DNA of 64,000 nucleotides from Polycladidibacter stylochi (GCF_001562055.1 NZ_LLWE01000029.1:1-64000); one strand, 5' to 3'. Counted from the first letter of the stretch, positions 41,196-50,183 are shown. Notes: generated by a model from the letters alone, not told the origin. Program-made: numbers and translations.

Positions 41196-41672
41196 ATGGC
41201 ACTACTTGCACTTGGTCCTCACCGCTTTCGGATCGAAGGGCTGAACTATCAAAAACTGGAGCGTGAATTTGCTGGACGCTGGAAAGAGCACTTTACGGCA
41301 AATGGCAGCCACGTGGATCAGTTTTTAGGGGCAACGCCGCGCACTCTTATGCTCTCAGGTGTGTTGTTTCCGCAAAGCTATGGCGGATATGAGGCGGCTG
41401 TTGCGGTCGGTCTCAGCATAGAGCGTGGCCATATTCTGCCACTATTTTCAATCACCAAGCCGTTTGGGCTTTATAAAGCGCTTTCGCTACGTTTATCCGA
41501 CGAGACGACAGGGCCAGGTGGAGTCATTGAAGCCTCTTACGAGCTGGAGCTCTCCAGCTTTCAAGGCACCTTGTACCGTAACACGCTTCTATCCGGTATG
41601 GCGCAGGGTGTAGACGGGCTAATTTCAAAGGCAAGTGACACAGCTGCACAGCTGGTTAAAAGGTTATTTTAA
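41196..41672 (+). CDS. Tail protein U (P2 gpU-like)
   Basis: A 158-residue gpU family protein (MALLALGPHRFRIEGLNYQKLERE, FLGATPRTLMLSGVLFPQSYGGYEAAV). It is preceded by GGAGGGAG and overlaps gpX by one base. In P2 it is a tail completion protein. Confidence 0.88.
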   Translation: MALLALGPHRFRIEGLNYQKLEREFAGRWKEHFTANGSHVDQFLGATPRTLMLSGVLFPQSYGGYEAAVAVGLSIERGHILPLFSITKPFGLYKALSLRLSDETTGPGGVIEASYELELSSFQGTLYRNTLLSGMAQGVDGLISKASDTAAQLVKRLF

Positions 41673-41893
41673 TGGCGGCTCACATCAAAACACGCATGAG
41701 CAAAGATGGCGATATGGTCGATCTCATTGCCTATGAGGAATACGGCAATGAAGCAGGCCGCTCGGCGATTCACAAAGCTAATCCCGCTCTGGCTGATCAT
41801 GGCTTGGTATTGCCTGCTGGAATAGTCATCGTAATTCCAGAATTTGAGCAACCAAAACAGCCAGCTGTACATGGTGGAGTGACCGCCAGATGA
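41672..41893 (+). CDS. Tail protein X (LysM-like)
   Basis: A 73-residue gpX protein: KTRMSKDGDMVDLIAYEEYGN, then NPALADHGLVLPAGIVIVIPEF, a LysM-like fold. It is coupled by overlap to U and D, as in P2. Confidence 0.88.
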   Translation: MAAHIKTRMSKDGDMVDLIAYEEYGNEAGRSAIHKANPALADHGLVLPAGIVIVIPEFEQPKQPAVHGGVTAR

Positions 41894-42876
41894 AACCAGT
41901 TTGCCTGTTGGAATGGGATGGTAAGCAATCGCAATTGGTGACAAAACAGCTGCTATCGCTCACCCTAACTCTCAACTCCGGCAACGACCCGGATAAATGT
42001 GATGTTGTTTTAGCGGATCCATTCTTGCAACTACCTGCACCAAGAGAAAAAGCCGAGCTGATTATTACACTTGGCTATTTTGAGGGAAAACAGCGTCGTT
42101 TCGGGCCATTCAAGGTGGACCAGTACACACGTGAGGTGGAGGCGGAAGAAGGTGACATTATGGTCATCACCTGTACCTCGGTAGATTTTAACGGCAAGGG
42201 AAAGGAGCGGCGCAGCGCGAGTTATGAAAACACAAGTCTAGGTGACATAATCAGAAGTGAAGCCGCACGAGACGGCTATCAGGTGGAGATTGATCCGGCA
42301 TTAGGAGCCTTTCAGTACAGTCATTTTTCTCGCGATAGCCAGTCCCTCTATCAGATGATCGGTGATTTGGCTGATGTCCATGATGCCATTGAAAAGTACT
42401 CTGGCAAAAAAATAGTCGTTCTCCCCAAAGGCGGTGGCAAGGACATCATTGGGCGAGAGCTACAGCATCGGCTAACGCGGGCAGATGTGCAAACGCTTAC
42501 CTTCACCAAGGATTTTAAGGCGCAATATGGTGGTGTCAAAGCGGTGGCCGTTGACCCGAAAAAAGGAAAACGGATCAGCGCCGTGAAGAAGCTGAATAAA
42601 GACGATCCTTATTATGAAATCAGGCGCTTGTTCCCGGATAAAAAAGTTGCCGAAAAAGCAGCAGCTAGTAAAGCCAAACAGCTAAAGCGGGCGCAAAAGC
42701 GTGCCTCAATCAAGACCAGACAAGGTGATCCTGACCTATTGGAACAGATTGACCTACATTTGGCTGGTTTCGCCCCGGACATCGATGGCATCTGGACACC
42801 TGTAACCGTTACCCATGAATACAATGCAGAGACGGATGGATATACAACGACAGCTGAATGTGAGCCAAAAAATTGA
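41890..42876 (+). CDS. Tail hub protein D (phage late control D family)
   Basis: A 328-residue gpD/hub protein. It has the family order: LTLTLNSGNDPDKCDVVLADPFLQLPAPREKAELIITLGYFEG, FGPFKVDQYTREVEAEEGDIMVITCTSVDFNGKGKERRSASYENTSLGDI, then YQMIGDLADVHDAIEKYSGKKIVVLPKG. In P2 it is the baseplate hub under the spike. It overlaps X by ATGA and ends the tail operon. Confidence 0.9.
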   Translation: MKPVCLLEWDGKQSQLVTKQLLSLTLTLNSGNDPDKCDVVLADPFLQLPAPREKAELIITLGYFEGKQRRFGPFKVDQYTREVEAEEGDIMVITCTSVDFNGKGKERRSASYENTSLGDIIRSEAARDGYQVEIDPALGAFQYSHFSRDSQSLYQMIGDLADVHDAIEKYSGKKIVVLPKGGGKDIIGRELQHRLTRADVQTLTFTKDFKAQYGGVKAVAVDPKKGKRISAVKKLNKDDPYYEIRRLFPDKKVAEKAAASKAKQLKRAQKRASIKTRQGDPDLLEQIDLHLAGFAPDIDGIWTPVTVTHEYNAETDGYTTTAECEPKN

Positions 42877-42886
42877 GGCGAGAGAC

Positions 42887-42906
42887 CCGGAAGATTGAGC
42901 TTCCGG
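42887..42906 (+). other. Hairpin between D and com
   Basis: CCGGAAG-ATTGAG-CTTCCGG forms a 7-bp stem (42887-42906) 11 bases after the gpD stop, without a U-run. A second inverted pair (TCGGG with CCCGA, about 42910-42938) follows. It may separate late tail transcripts from the com-methyltransferase pair or regulate them. Confidence 0.35.
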
Positions 42907-43022
42907 ATGTCGGGTTCAAGCACCAACCAGACCCCGACCGATGTAGACAAGCATAACATCGCTCCCGCCACATAAACTCACCTAAGCAGATGAGCAGGAG
43001 CTTTATTTATGCGAGAACTGGA

Positions 43023-43193
43023 ATGGAGTCTATCCGCTGCAACAATTGCACAAAACTTCTTTTTAAAACGAACCTAACGGCCACAAAAGGCCGAATTGAA
43101 ATCAAATGTACCCGCTGTGGCACATTTAATGATGTGAGATCCGCCGAGATCCAATCCAAGGCATATTACCATGCAACCAACAACACCCGTTAA
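43023..43193 (+). CDS. com: Com-like zinc-finger translational regulator
   Basis: A 56-residue protein that resembles Mu Com: MESIRCNNCTKLLFK and IEIKCTRCGTFN, with zinc ligands C6, C9, C29 and C32. In Mu, Com binds mRNA to open translation of the DNA-modification gene mom. Here the next gene, a methyltransferase, starts 23 bases before the com stop, keeping the Mu-like overlap. ATG 43023 is chosen for its match to the Com start; an earlier in-frame ATG at 42990 exists. Confidence 0.85.
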   Translation: MESIRCNNCTKLLFKTNLTATKGRIEIKCTRCGTFNDVRSAEIQSKAYYHATNNTR

Positions 43194-43965
43194 ACCTGTC
43201 GCGCCGTATATTGGCGGAAAACTCCAGCTTTCAAAACACATTGTAAAACGGATTAAAAGTATCCAGCATGATAACTATGTTGAACCCTTTGTGGGTATGG
43301 GCGGTGTGTTTCTGCGCCGTGATCATCAAGTGAAATGCGAGGTCATAAATGATATCAGCCGCGATGTTTCGGGCTTGTTTCGCATTCTGCAGCGGCATTA
43401 CCCACAGTTTCTGGATGTGCTTAAGTACCAACTAACAAGCCGGTCGGAGTTTGTGCGCCTGTCTAAAACAGATCCTGAAACCCTGACTGATCTGGAGCGG
43501 GCTGCCCGCTTTCTTTATCTCCAGCGTACCAGCTTTGGTGGTAAAGTGGACGGACGAACTTTTGGCGTCTCTCTGCGCCCCGCACGATTTGACCTAACAA
43601 AAGTGGTACCATTGCTGGAAGATGTACACGAACGTCTGTCGGGCGTTACGATTGAATGCTTGCCATACGAGGACTGCATCAAGCGCTATGATCGACCAGA
43701 GACCCTGTTCTATCTCGACCCGCCATACTGGGATACCGAGCACTACTATGGAAAAGGGGTTTTTTCCAAAGCAGATTTTACAGCGCTTGCCGAGCTTTTA
43801 AAGGGCATTAAAGGCAGGTTTATAATGTCCATAAACGACACCCCGGAGATACGGGAAATCTTTCGCGACTTCGCGCAAGAGCAGGTCAGTCTGAACTACT
43901 CGGCAAGCGCTCATAAAGGTAAAAAAGCCTTTGAATTGCTCATTACAAACGCGGCGTGCACGTGA
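43171..43965 (+). CDS. D12-class DNA adenine-N6 methyltransferase
   Basis: A 264-residue Dam-type enzyme. It has APYIGGKLQLSKHIVKRI, the SAM-binding motif VEPFVGMGGVFLRR (37-50), catalytic DPPY at 183-186 in LFYLDPPYWDT, and the family block FLYLQRTSFGGKVDGRTFGVS. It would methylate adenine in phage (and host) DNA, likely protecting against restriction. It takes the position of mom in Mu and overlaps com, so translation is probably Com-dependent. Recognition specificity is not readable. Confidence 0.92.
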   Translation: MQPTTPVKPVAPYIGGKLQLSKHIVKRIKSIQHDNYVEPFVGMGGVFLRRDHQVKCEVINDISRDVSGLFRILQRHYPQFLDVLKYQLTSRSEFVRLSKTDPETLTDLERAARFLYLQRTSFGGKVDGRTFGVSLRPARFDLTKVVPLLEDVHERLSGVTIECLPYEDCIKRYDRPETLFYLDPPYWDTEHYYGKGVFSKADFTALAELLKGIKGRFIMSINDTPEIREIFRDFAQEQVSLNYSASAHKGKKAFELLITNAACT

Positions 43966-44066
43966 GCAATGTCATTGCTGAGATAACCTGAACAAAGCAA
44001 TGCCATGAGCTGGCAATGCAGTCGCTGTGCTCCACATGTCCAGTGTAAAAAACAAAGGAGTTTACA

Positions 44067-44306
44067 ATGGACGATCAAACCGCAAACGCTGCAGTCAAGG
44101 CGACACTTGAAGCGCTTGTAAAGCAACTTGAGGACACGACAAGCAGAGCCAAGTTGGCGCTTGAAGGTTTTACTGAAAACCGGGACCTGCAAAGCCAGCG
44201 CAATATAGTGTTCGGTGGGTTGGCAGGATTAGAAACCCAATTAACCGGTGCGACACAAACACTGAAAGGAATTGAAGCAATACATTTAGCTGCGCGGAAA
44301 TACTAA
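44067..44306 (+). CDS. Small helical protein at the right end, unknown
   Basis: A 79-residue helical, coiled-coil-like protein (AAVKATLEALVKQLEDTTSRAKLALEGF) preceded by AAGGAG. It is the last gene before the right phage terminus. No family is recognised. Confidence 0.6.
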   Translation: MDDQTANAAVKATLEALVKQLEDTTSRAKLALEGFTENRDLQSQRNIVFGGLAGLETQLTGATQTLKGIEAIHLAARKY

Positions 44307-44335
44307 GCAAATCAGGTGGAAAAGTTGAAATCAAA

Positions 44336-44357
44336 AAGTGGCGGTTTTCTGCCACTT
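44336..44357 (+). terminator. Hairpin at the end of the last phage gene, likely terminator
   Basis: AAGTGGC and GCCACTT form a 7-bp stem with an 8-base loop, 30 bases after the last phage gene. The following sequence (ATACTTTTCC) is only moderately U-rich. Confidence 0.45.
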
Positions 44358-44455
44358 ATACTTTTCCATCCGCTCTACAAAATGGAAAAGTTCGTGACGC
44401 TAAATCGCAGAAATCTGGGATTCCTAAAAATTACCCACTTACAAAATTGCAGGAT

Positions 44456-44477
44456 TTTTCCATTTCGAAGTTGCGCG
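44456..44477 (-). repeat. Right-end transposase-binding site R2
   Basis: Read leftward this is the same 22-bp motif as the left-end repeats with one mismatch (TTCGAAATGG in place of TTCGTAATGG). It lies about 120 bp inside the right terminus, inverted relative to L1/L2. Confidence 0.75.
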
Positions 44478-44572
44478 GCATTTTCTAAGAGGGTGACAGC
44501 TAGTTCAACATAAGCCATTGAAAAACCGTATATTCCCGCCTAATCCCACTTATTCCCGCAAACTTTTCCAGA

Positions 44573-44592
44573 TTCCATTACGAACTTGCGCG
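44573..44592 (-). repeat. Right-end transposase-binding site R1
   Basis: Read leftward, CGCGCAAGTTCGTAATGGAA matches the first 20 bases of L1 with one mismatch. It sits 5 bp from the right terminus (TGTAA when read inward). Confidence 0.8.
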
Positions 44593-44597
44593 TTACA

Positions 44598-44602
44598 GCT
44601 GT
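44598..44602. repeat. Right copy of the 5-bp target-site duplication (GCTGT)
   Basis: GCTGT follows the last prophage base (44597) and matches the bases before the left terminus exactly. Removing the prophage and one copy restores TTGCTAAGCTGTTCACGCTC. Confidence 0.85.
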
Positions 44603-45010
44603 TCACGCTCGAGTCTCATTAGCCCGTAAATATAACACTGCCGAGTGCGCTAGAGCTCCCTTTGAAGAGTTAACGCTAAAGAATTCTCTATTGTTATTTA
44701 ACAACTTGAAATATTTTCTGGCTTTTCTCTTGGTTAGAAAACAAGTGGCGACATTGGCTTTGTCTTATGTTTTCATCCCACTCATAATAGAAACTCACAG
44801 AAAATGTGGCAAATATATCATCCAACTCAACAAGAGTTCAAAATCTGCTTCATTTTACTAGTAAAAATCAAGTTAATACACATTTTTTATCGATATAAAT
44901 ATCATGTATTTTTTTAACTATTTAATTACCAATATTTTGCTGTGTTTTTTTACATGACAATACTCGTTGTACTTGGTTTTGAATTATAAAATAGAAGCAG
45001 GTTGCGAGCG
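44603..45010. other. AT-rich host intergenic region, no gene seen
   Basis: No frame here has a convincing start and ribosome site. The 3' half is very AT-rich (for example ATGTATTTTTTTAACTATTTA) and should contain the promoter of the outer-membrane protein gene. Confidence 0.45.
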
Positions 45011-45958
45011 ATGATATCTGGCCAATTGAAAGGCAATTGCAGTTGCAAGCATTATTGCGTCATAAATACGGTTATTATTCGTAGGCACAATTGCAGCAAT
45101 TTGCTTACGGCACTCAAGAAACTAGGCCTTACTTGCCTAAAACATTTCGTTGTTGGCGCGTATGCTTTGGCATTTATATTGGCTTATGTTTTATCTACTC
45201 ATGCGGCCGATTATGACGTCGAAACCATTGAAAAAAAAGAAAGTTCGCGAGTAAAACTACTCGAGAACTGGGATTTTGTAGCCGGACTATATGCTGAATT
45301 GCCTTGGGTTTCCGGTTTCGTACAGGCTGGGCCGGTTGGGTCGAGTGTATCTTTCACAGCGCATGACGCTCTCGACACAATCCGGTTTGCTTTTTTTGCA
45401 GACTTGGAAGCCACCTATAAAAAGAAGTACTCTTTTTCTATTGACGGAGCATACGGTGACTTTGGCAAGTCTGTTCAACTCAACGCAATAAACCGCGTGG
45501 GTTTTACGTTTCAACAAACTGTAATTGAAGTACGTGGCGGTTACCGGCTATGGCACGAGGAAGATTCATTTATCGAGGTGTTTGTAGGCGGCCGTTATTG
45601 GGATGTGGATGCAAATTTGCAGCTGTTTCGCCCTGAAAGGCCCGACCCCTTTAGCGGATCGAGTGGTTCTTTTTGGGTTGATCCATTTTGGGGCTTTCAG
45701 ACTAACTTCCAGATATACGGCCCTCTACGTTTTCGCGGTCTTGCCGATATTGGCGGATTTAGTGGCTTTGGTCTGGGCTCTGACTTCACGTACCGCGTAC
45801 AAGCGGGTTTGCAATACGAATTTGAGAGCGGCTTTGGCTTAGAGGGGAGCTTCAAAGCACTCTATGCCAATTATGATAACGGCAAACCGGGCCTGCAACG
45901 TTTTGTATGGGACACAACCACAAGCTTGGCTATTGGGCGGGCCTACTACAAGTTTTAA
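45011..45958 (+). CDS. Outer-membrane beta-barrel protein
   Basis: A 315-residue protein. It has an unusually long, cysteine-containing N-terminus, then a hydrophobic export segment (FVVGAYALAFILAYVLSTHAADY) and amphipathic strands through to the C-terminal aromatic end SLAIGRAYYKF, the usual barrel-assembly signal. Strands such as FTFQQTVIEVRGGYRLW and FRVQAGLQYEFESGFGLEGSFKALYANY-type repeats alternate polar and aromatic residues. The true start may be a TTG at about codon 33, closer to the signal peptide. Confidence 0.7.
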   Translation: MISGQLKGNCSCKHYCVINTVIIRRHNCSNLLTALKKLGLTCLKHFVVGAYALAFILAYVLSTHAADYDVETIEKKESSRVKLLENWDFVAGLYAELPWVSGFVQAGPVGSSVSFTAHDALDTIRFAFFADLEATYKKKYSFSIDGAYGDFGKSVQLNAINRVGFTFQQTVIEVRGGYRLWHEEDSFIEVFVGGRYWDVDANLQLFRPERPDPFSGSSGSFWVDPFWGFQTNFQIYGPLRFRGLADIGGFSGFGLGSDFTYRVQAGLQYEFESGFGLEGSFKALYANYDNGKPGLQRFVWDTTTSLAIGRAYYKF

Positions 45959-46033
45959 TCTAGGCTAGAATGTTGATTTTTTTCCGCTTTTCTCACGTCA
46001 ATTTGCTCTCTCGAGATTCTACTATCAAGAGAT

Positions 46034-47065
46034 CTAAAAGTTTGTGTCTGCATTGATTTTCATGTTTGCCGTTGATTGCCGAATTACCAACTCGGGCATC
46101 AAGCGCGTGCGCCGCACAGGCGAAGTATCACCTTCTAGCCTTTGCAGGAGATGTAAACCAACATCCCTACCAATTGCACTTGGATTCGCGCGAACTGTTG
46201 TTAAGGGTGGTGCCCAGAGCTCCGTATCCTTGAGGCCATCAAAGCCTGTAACTGCAACATCTTTGCCCACTTTGACACCGGCTTTCATAAGGGCAGTATA
46301 AACCCCTGCTGCTACGATATCATTTTGGCACATAATCGCTGTATAAAACATTGGATTTTGAATGAGGTCTTGGGCAATTTGTTTTCCAAATGCCCTTGTG
46401 GCATCACCGGAAATTATTCTAGATGTTGCCATGGAGATACCTTGCTCTTCGAAGGCATCACAAAAACCTTTTGTACGTAACCGCCCTGTACTAACGCTTT
46501 CGCGCCCACCAACTTTGACTATTCTTCGATGACCTGCATCAAGGAGATGCTTGGTTACTAATTTTGCACCTTGATAATCATCGGCTCCAACGAAATCAAA
46601 ACTTAAATCCGCCAGCTCTCGTGTGCTTAAAACGCACGGGACCTTACGCGCCTTTATTAGCGCCATGTCTGCAACTTCAGTGCCATTGGAAGGTGCTAAA
46701 ACAATTCCGGCAACACCCTGCCCGACCATTTCTTCAATAAGACGACGCTGGCTTACGACATTATCATTCGTGTTTGCCAGAAGAGGTAGATAACCCTTTT
46801 GCGCTAATACTTCTTCAAGGGCTACCGTTTGTTCGGACATGTAGGGGTTGGTTATGTCCTCTACTATTACGCCTATGAGATTGGATTTTCCGCTTTTTAA
46901 TTTGGAGGCATTATAATTGGGAACGAAGCCCAATTCCTCAGCTGCTGCAATAACTTTTTTGCGCGTCGTTTCCGAGATACGTCCTTTGTTATTCAGCGCG
47001 TTTGACACTGTGCCAATAGAAACACCTGCAAACTTGGCAATATCAACGATAGTAGGTTTTGACAT
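46034..47065 (-). CDS. LacI-family transcriptional regulator
   Basis: A 343-residue regulator. The N-terminal HTH and hinge (TIVDIAKFAGVSIGTVSNALNNKGRISETTRKKVIAAAEELGFVPNYNASKLKSGKS) is followed by a periplasmic-binding-protein-like sugar domain (LIGVIVEDITNPYM through FDGLKDTELWAPPLTTVRANP). It lies downstream of the dehydratase and TRAP genes on the same strand and is the obvious candidate to control them in response to a sugar or sugar acid. Confidence 0.93.
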   Translation of the reverse strand: MSKPTIVDIAKFAGVSIGTVSNALNNKGRISETTRKKVIAAAEELGFVPNYNASKLKSGKSNLIGVIVEDITNPYMSEQTVALEEVLAQKGYLPLLANTNDNVVSQRRLIEEMVGQGVAGIVLAPSNGTEVADMALIKARKVPCVLSTRELADLSFDFVGADDYQGAKLVTKHLLDAGHRRIVKVGGRESVSTGRLRTKGFCDAFEEQGISMATSRIISGDATRAFGKQIAQDLIQNPMFYTAIMCQNDIVAAGVYTALMKAGVKVGKDVAVTGFDGLKDTELWAPPLTTVRANPSAIGRDVGLHLLQRLEGDTSPVRRTRLMPELVIRQSTANMKINADTNF

Positions 47066-47161
47066 TATTCGATTCCATGAACAGAACTGGAATTATTAAT
47101 CGATTGATGAAGTTTGGCAAACTTCCAAACGTGGATATTTAGCTATCTTTCATGGCTCGAT

Positions 47162-47199
47162 ATTGAACCGGAGTTACACTCGTGTACCTCCGGTTCAAT
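47162..47199 (-). terminator. Long perfect hairpin between dehydratase and lacI-type genes
   Basis: ATTGAACCGGAG (47162-47173) pairs with CTCCGGTTCAAT (47188-47199). The stem continues, after one mismatch, as TACAC/GTGTA. It follows the dehydratase stop by 13 bases. No U-run follows, but it probably ends or stabilises the operon transcript. Confidence 0.5.
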
Positions 47200-47211
47200 C
47201 TATTAATTCTA

Positions 47212-48876
47212 TTAGTTCTCGAAGATGGCCCCCAGACTTGCAGAGGATACCATTTTGGAGTAGCGGCCTAAATAACCATCTGTGACTTTTGGCGGTAATG
47301 GCTTATGAGATTGGCGACGCTCTGCCAACTCCTCGTCACTAACTAAAACATTGATTGTTTTGGCTTTAAGATCGATCGCAATTTTATCGCCTTCGCGTAC
47401 CAAACCAATCGGTCCACCCTTACTGGCCTCAGGTGCACAATGGCCGATTGCTGCACCGCGTGTTGCACCAGAAAAGCGTCCATCAGTTATGAGTGCAACT
47501 TTATCATCCAGCCCAGCGCCGCAAAGGGATCCGGTTGGCAAGAGCATTTCACGCATACCGGACTGAGGCCCTTCATAAATGATCACAACCACATCACCCG
47601 GTACAATTTTACCGGAGTTGATAGCGGTAACCGCATCTTCCTCACGTGTAAACACACGGGCTGAGCCAGTGTATTGCTTCATTTTGTCGTCGACAACGCC
47701 GATTTTGACCACAGCACCTTCAGGAGCGATGTTACCGTAAACAACAGCGAGGCCGCCTTCTGCTTTGTAAGCTTCAGGAACCGAGCGGGCAACATCGGAA
47801 CTTTTTGCATCTAGTTTGCCAATAAGCTCGTCAAAGTTAACTGCTGAAGCTGTCAATGCGCTACCATCGAACATGTCACCATCTTTCAAGTGCTTCATGA
47901 CAACTTTTAGGCCACCAACCAAATGAAGGTCTTGAATGTGGAACTCACCACCTGGTGAAAATGAGCAGAGTTTTGGTACTTCACGACTGATCTGATCGAA
48001 ATCATCCAGATCCAAGTCTACATCACACTCATTTGCGATGGCCAACAAATGCAGCATGGTATTTGTGGAGCCGCCTATAGCCATATCAACCGCCATAGCA
48101 TTATGGAATGCAGTGCGTGTCATGATTTGGCGCGGTAAGACCTGCTTTTCGAAAAGCTCCATAATTTTGATGCCGACGTCTTTAGCCAAACGGTTGCGCT
48201 CGCTATAGGTTGCCGGAATGGTCGATGAACCTGGCAGCGTCATACCCAAAGCTTCTGCCATGATATTCATGGAATTAGCTGTACCAAGGTGGGCGCAGCA
48301 ACCGATTGTGGGTCCTGCAACATCTTCACGCGCTAGCAGTTCATCCATATCAATGTGACCAGCGGCATATTCACCAATTGTCTCACACATCATGGAGCCG
48401 TCAATGCGCTTATTATCAAAATAACCCGGCTCCATACATCCGCCCGAAAGCAGCACACAAGGAATATTAAGACGGCCAGCTGCCATGAGGGCTGCTGGTG
48501 TGATTTTATCGCAGTTGGTGATCAACACCATTGCATCGAACTGATGGCCTTGGATTTGCACTTCAATGGCGTCGGCAATTAATTCGCGGCTTGCCAATGG
48601 ATAGTGCATTCCCACATGTGTCATGGCAATACCGTCGCAAATTGAGGGCATTGTCATCTCAAATGGATATCCGCCGGCTTCATAAACACCATATTTTACA
48701 CGCTCGCATAACTGACGAAGGTTTTGGTGCCCCGGGATAATCTCGTTATAAGCGTGAATGACCCCAATAATTGGCTTCGTTGCCAAATCCTTATCACTCA
48801 TACCGGCAGATTTGAGCATAGAACGCTGATTAGCAGCAGCATAGCCTTTGGTAATAATATCAGAGCGTTTAGACAT
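47212..48876 (-). CDS. IlvD/Edd-family dehydratase (dihydroxy-acid or sugar-acid dehydratase)
   Basis: A 554-residue iron-sulfur dehydratase. Family motifs include [28 protein letters not shown] (78-105), [21 protein letters not shown] with ligand C122, and [17 protein letters not shown] with C193/C194. C-terminal signatures are [24 protein letters not shown] and [16 protein letters not shown]. Sitting in an operon with TRAP transporter and LacI-type genes suggests it dehydrates an imported aldonic or other sugar acid rather than serving branched-chain amino acid synthesis; the sequence alone does not settle this. Confidence 0.85.
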   Translation of the reverse strand: MSKRSDIITKGYAAANQRSMLKSAGMSDKDLATKPIIGVIHAYNEIIPGHQNLRQLCERVKYGVYEAGGYPFEMTMPSICDGIAMTHVGMHYPLASRELIADAIEVQIQGHQFDAMVLITNCDKITPAALMAAGRLNIPCVLLSGGCMEPGYFDNKRIDGSMMCETIGEYAAGHIDMDELLAREDVAGPTIGCCAHLGTANSMNIMAEALGMTLPGSSTIPATYSERNRLAKDVGIKIMELFEKQVLPRQIMTRTAFHNAMAVDMAIGGSTNTMLHLLAIANECDVDLDLDDFDQISREVPKLCSFSPGGEFHIQDLHLVGGLKVVMKHLKDGDMFDGSALTASAVNFDELIGKLDAKSSDVARSVPEAYKAEGGLAVVYGNIAPEGAVVKIGVVDDKMKQYTGSARVFTREEDAVTAINSGKIVPGDVVVIIYEGPQSGMREMLLPTGSLCGAGLDDKVALITDGRFSGATRGAAIGHCAPEASKGGPIGLVREGDKIAIDLKAKTINVLVSDEELAERRQSHKPLPPKVTDGYLGRYSKMVSSASLGAIFEN

Positions 48877-48893
48877 TTTATTATCCTTTTATT

Positions 48894-50180
48894 CTAGCCA
48901 AACAGCGTCGGCAACAGCAGCGATATCTGCGGAATATAACTGACCAAAATCAAGCAGATCATCATGGCAACCAAGAATGGGGCGATTGCTTTGAATACGG
49001 CTTCAATGGAAAGATCAGCGACAGATGAGGAGACGAACAGATTGACACCCAGTGGCGGTGTACAAAAACCAATCGCCAGATTGACAGTCAGGATCACGCC
49101 AAAGTGAATTGGGTCTACTCCTACACTCACGGCAACTGGTAACAAAATTGGTGTAAGGATGATGATTGCTGCGACTGTTTCCATAAACATACCAACCGCG
49201 AGCAGTACGAGGTTCAGCAGCAAAATGATTACGTACATGTTGTCAGAGAATGACGTAATCATGTTGGCAACAGTATTCGGGATTTGCTCGATAGTCAGCA
49301 AGCGGCCAAAGACAAAAGCCATAACTACCATTACTAGGCAAGTGGCAGCGGTCAGTGAGGATCTGGCAAGGATTGCAGGCAACTCGCTAAACTTGATTTC
49401 CTTGTATACGAAGAGGGAAATAAATGCTGCATAGATAACGGCAACACCTGCGGCTTCAGTTGGCGTAAAGATACCACCATAAATACCACCCAAAATGATA
49501 ATTGGTACGAGAAGCGCCCAAATGGTGTTTCCATTATCTTCCTCTGCTTTTTGAGCGGCCAGTTCCTCTTTTGTAGAAACGAGGTCATTTCGGTCACGCA
49601 AGAGGTACTTGGAAACGAGCACGTAGCTAATAGCGAAGAGAAAACCGGGAATGAGACCCGCCATAAACAACTTGCCAATAGATTGGCCCGAGGTAACGCC
49701 GTAAATAATGAAAGGAATGGAAGGTGGGATCATGACACCCAACATACCGGAGGCTGCGGTTAGGCCGGCAGAAAACTCTTTCGGGTAACCACGCTTCACC
49801 ATTTCCGGGATCATGTTGGAGCCAATAGCCGCAACGGTTGCCGGTGAAGAGCCGGAAATGGCGGCGAAGAACATGGAAGCCAACACATTTACATATGCAA
49901 GTCCTGCCTTTAAGTGACCCACACCGCGGGCTGCCATGCCAACAATACGTCGTGACAAGCCACCTGACTGCATTATATCGCCAGCAAGAATAAACATTGG
50001 CACCGCTACAAGTGGGAAGTTATTCCCCCCCATAACCGCACTTTTTAGGAGCAAGATATCACTGGGCGTTCCCGGCAGGAAGCTCATGACAAACAAGGAG
50101 GCCACACCAAGAGCAGCACCAATTGGCATTCCCAGTAGAACGAGTGCAAAAAAGCCAAAGAATAAGACAATTCCTGACAT
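48894..50180 (-). CDS. dctM: TRAP transporter large permease (DctM)
   Basis: A 428-residue membrane protein with about a dozen hydrophobic segments. It has DctM motifs such as LLGMPIGAALGVASLFVM, NNFPLVAVPMFILAGDIMQSGGLSRRIVGMA, SGSSPATVAAIGSNMIPEM, GVMIPPSIPFIIYGV and NLAIGFCTPPLGVNLFVSSSVA. It drives sodium-coupled uptake with DctQ and DctP. It follows DctQ by 3 bases. Confidence 0.95.
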   Translation of the reverse strand: MSGIVLFFGFFALVLLGMPIGAALGVASLFVMSFLPGTPSDILLLKSAVMGGNNFPLVAVPMFILAGDIMQSGGLSRRIVGMAARGVGHLKAGLAYVNVLASMFFAAISGSSPATVAAIGSNMIPEMVKRGYPKEFSAGLTAASGMLGVMIPPSIPFIIYGVTSGQSIGKLFMAGLIPGFLFAISYVLVSKYLLRDRNDLVSTKEELAAQKAEEDNGNTIWALLVPIIILGGIYGGIFTPTEAAGVAVIYAAFISLFVYKEIKFSELPAILARSSLTAATCLVMVVMAFVFGRLLTIEQIPNTVANMITSFSDNMYVIILLLNLVLLAVGMFMETVAAIIILTPILLPVAVSVGVDPIHFGVILTVNLAIGFCTPPLGVNLFVSSSVADLSIEAVFKAIAPFLVAMMICLILVSYIPQISLLLPTLFG

Positions 50181-50183
50181 GGT

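Larger units (their letters stand above)
4536..44597 (+). mobile_element. Complete Mu-like transposable prophage with P2-like tail module (40,062 bp)
   Basis: Both termini begin 5'-TGTA(A/G)CGCGCAA when read inward. They are followed by copies of the same 20-22-bp motif and flanked by the 5-bp direct repeat GCTGT. Between them lie, in Mu order, a leftward repressor, Ner, transposase A, ATPase B, GemA, Mor-like activator, lysis genes, DUF3486/terminase/DUF935 portal/gp30-type head morphogenesis, protease-scaffold and major head gene. A P2-order contractile tail follows, and a Com plus methyltransferase cassette lies at the right end. No essential module appears broken, so it looks potentially functional. 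Its cargo includes a luxI/luxR pair. Confidence 0.95.

Noticed and set aside
42887-42940. tRNA-like segment (GGGTTCAAGC) between gpD and com
   Set aside because: Only a T-loop-like string is present; no acceptor or anticodon arm can be drawn.
35187-44597. Looked for a Mu-like invertible G segment with a gin invertase
   Set aside because: No serine recombinase gene and no long inverted repeats flank the fibre gene; only one fibre gene is present.
4536-44597. CRISPR arrays or anti-CRISPR operon
   Set aside because: No regularly spaced repeats were seen. Small unknown genes exist but nothing in them identifies an anti-CRISPR or Aca-type regulator.
44586-44861. Possible small gene at the right phage-host junction
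   Set aside because: It starts inside the phage terminus, crosses the target duplication, lacks a ribosome site and has no recognisable domain.
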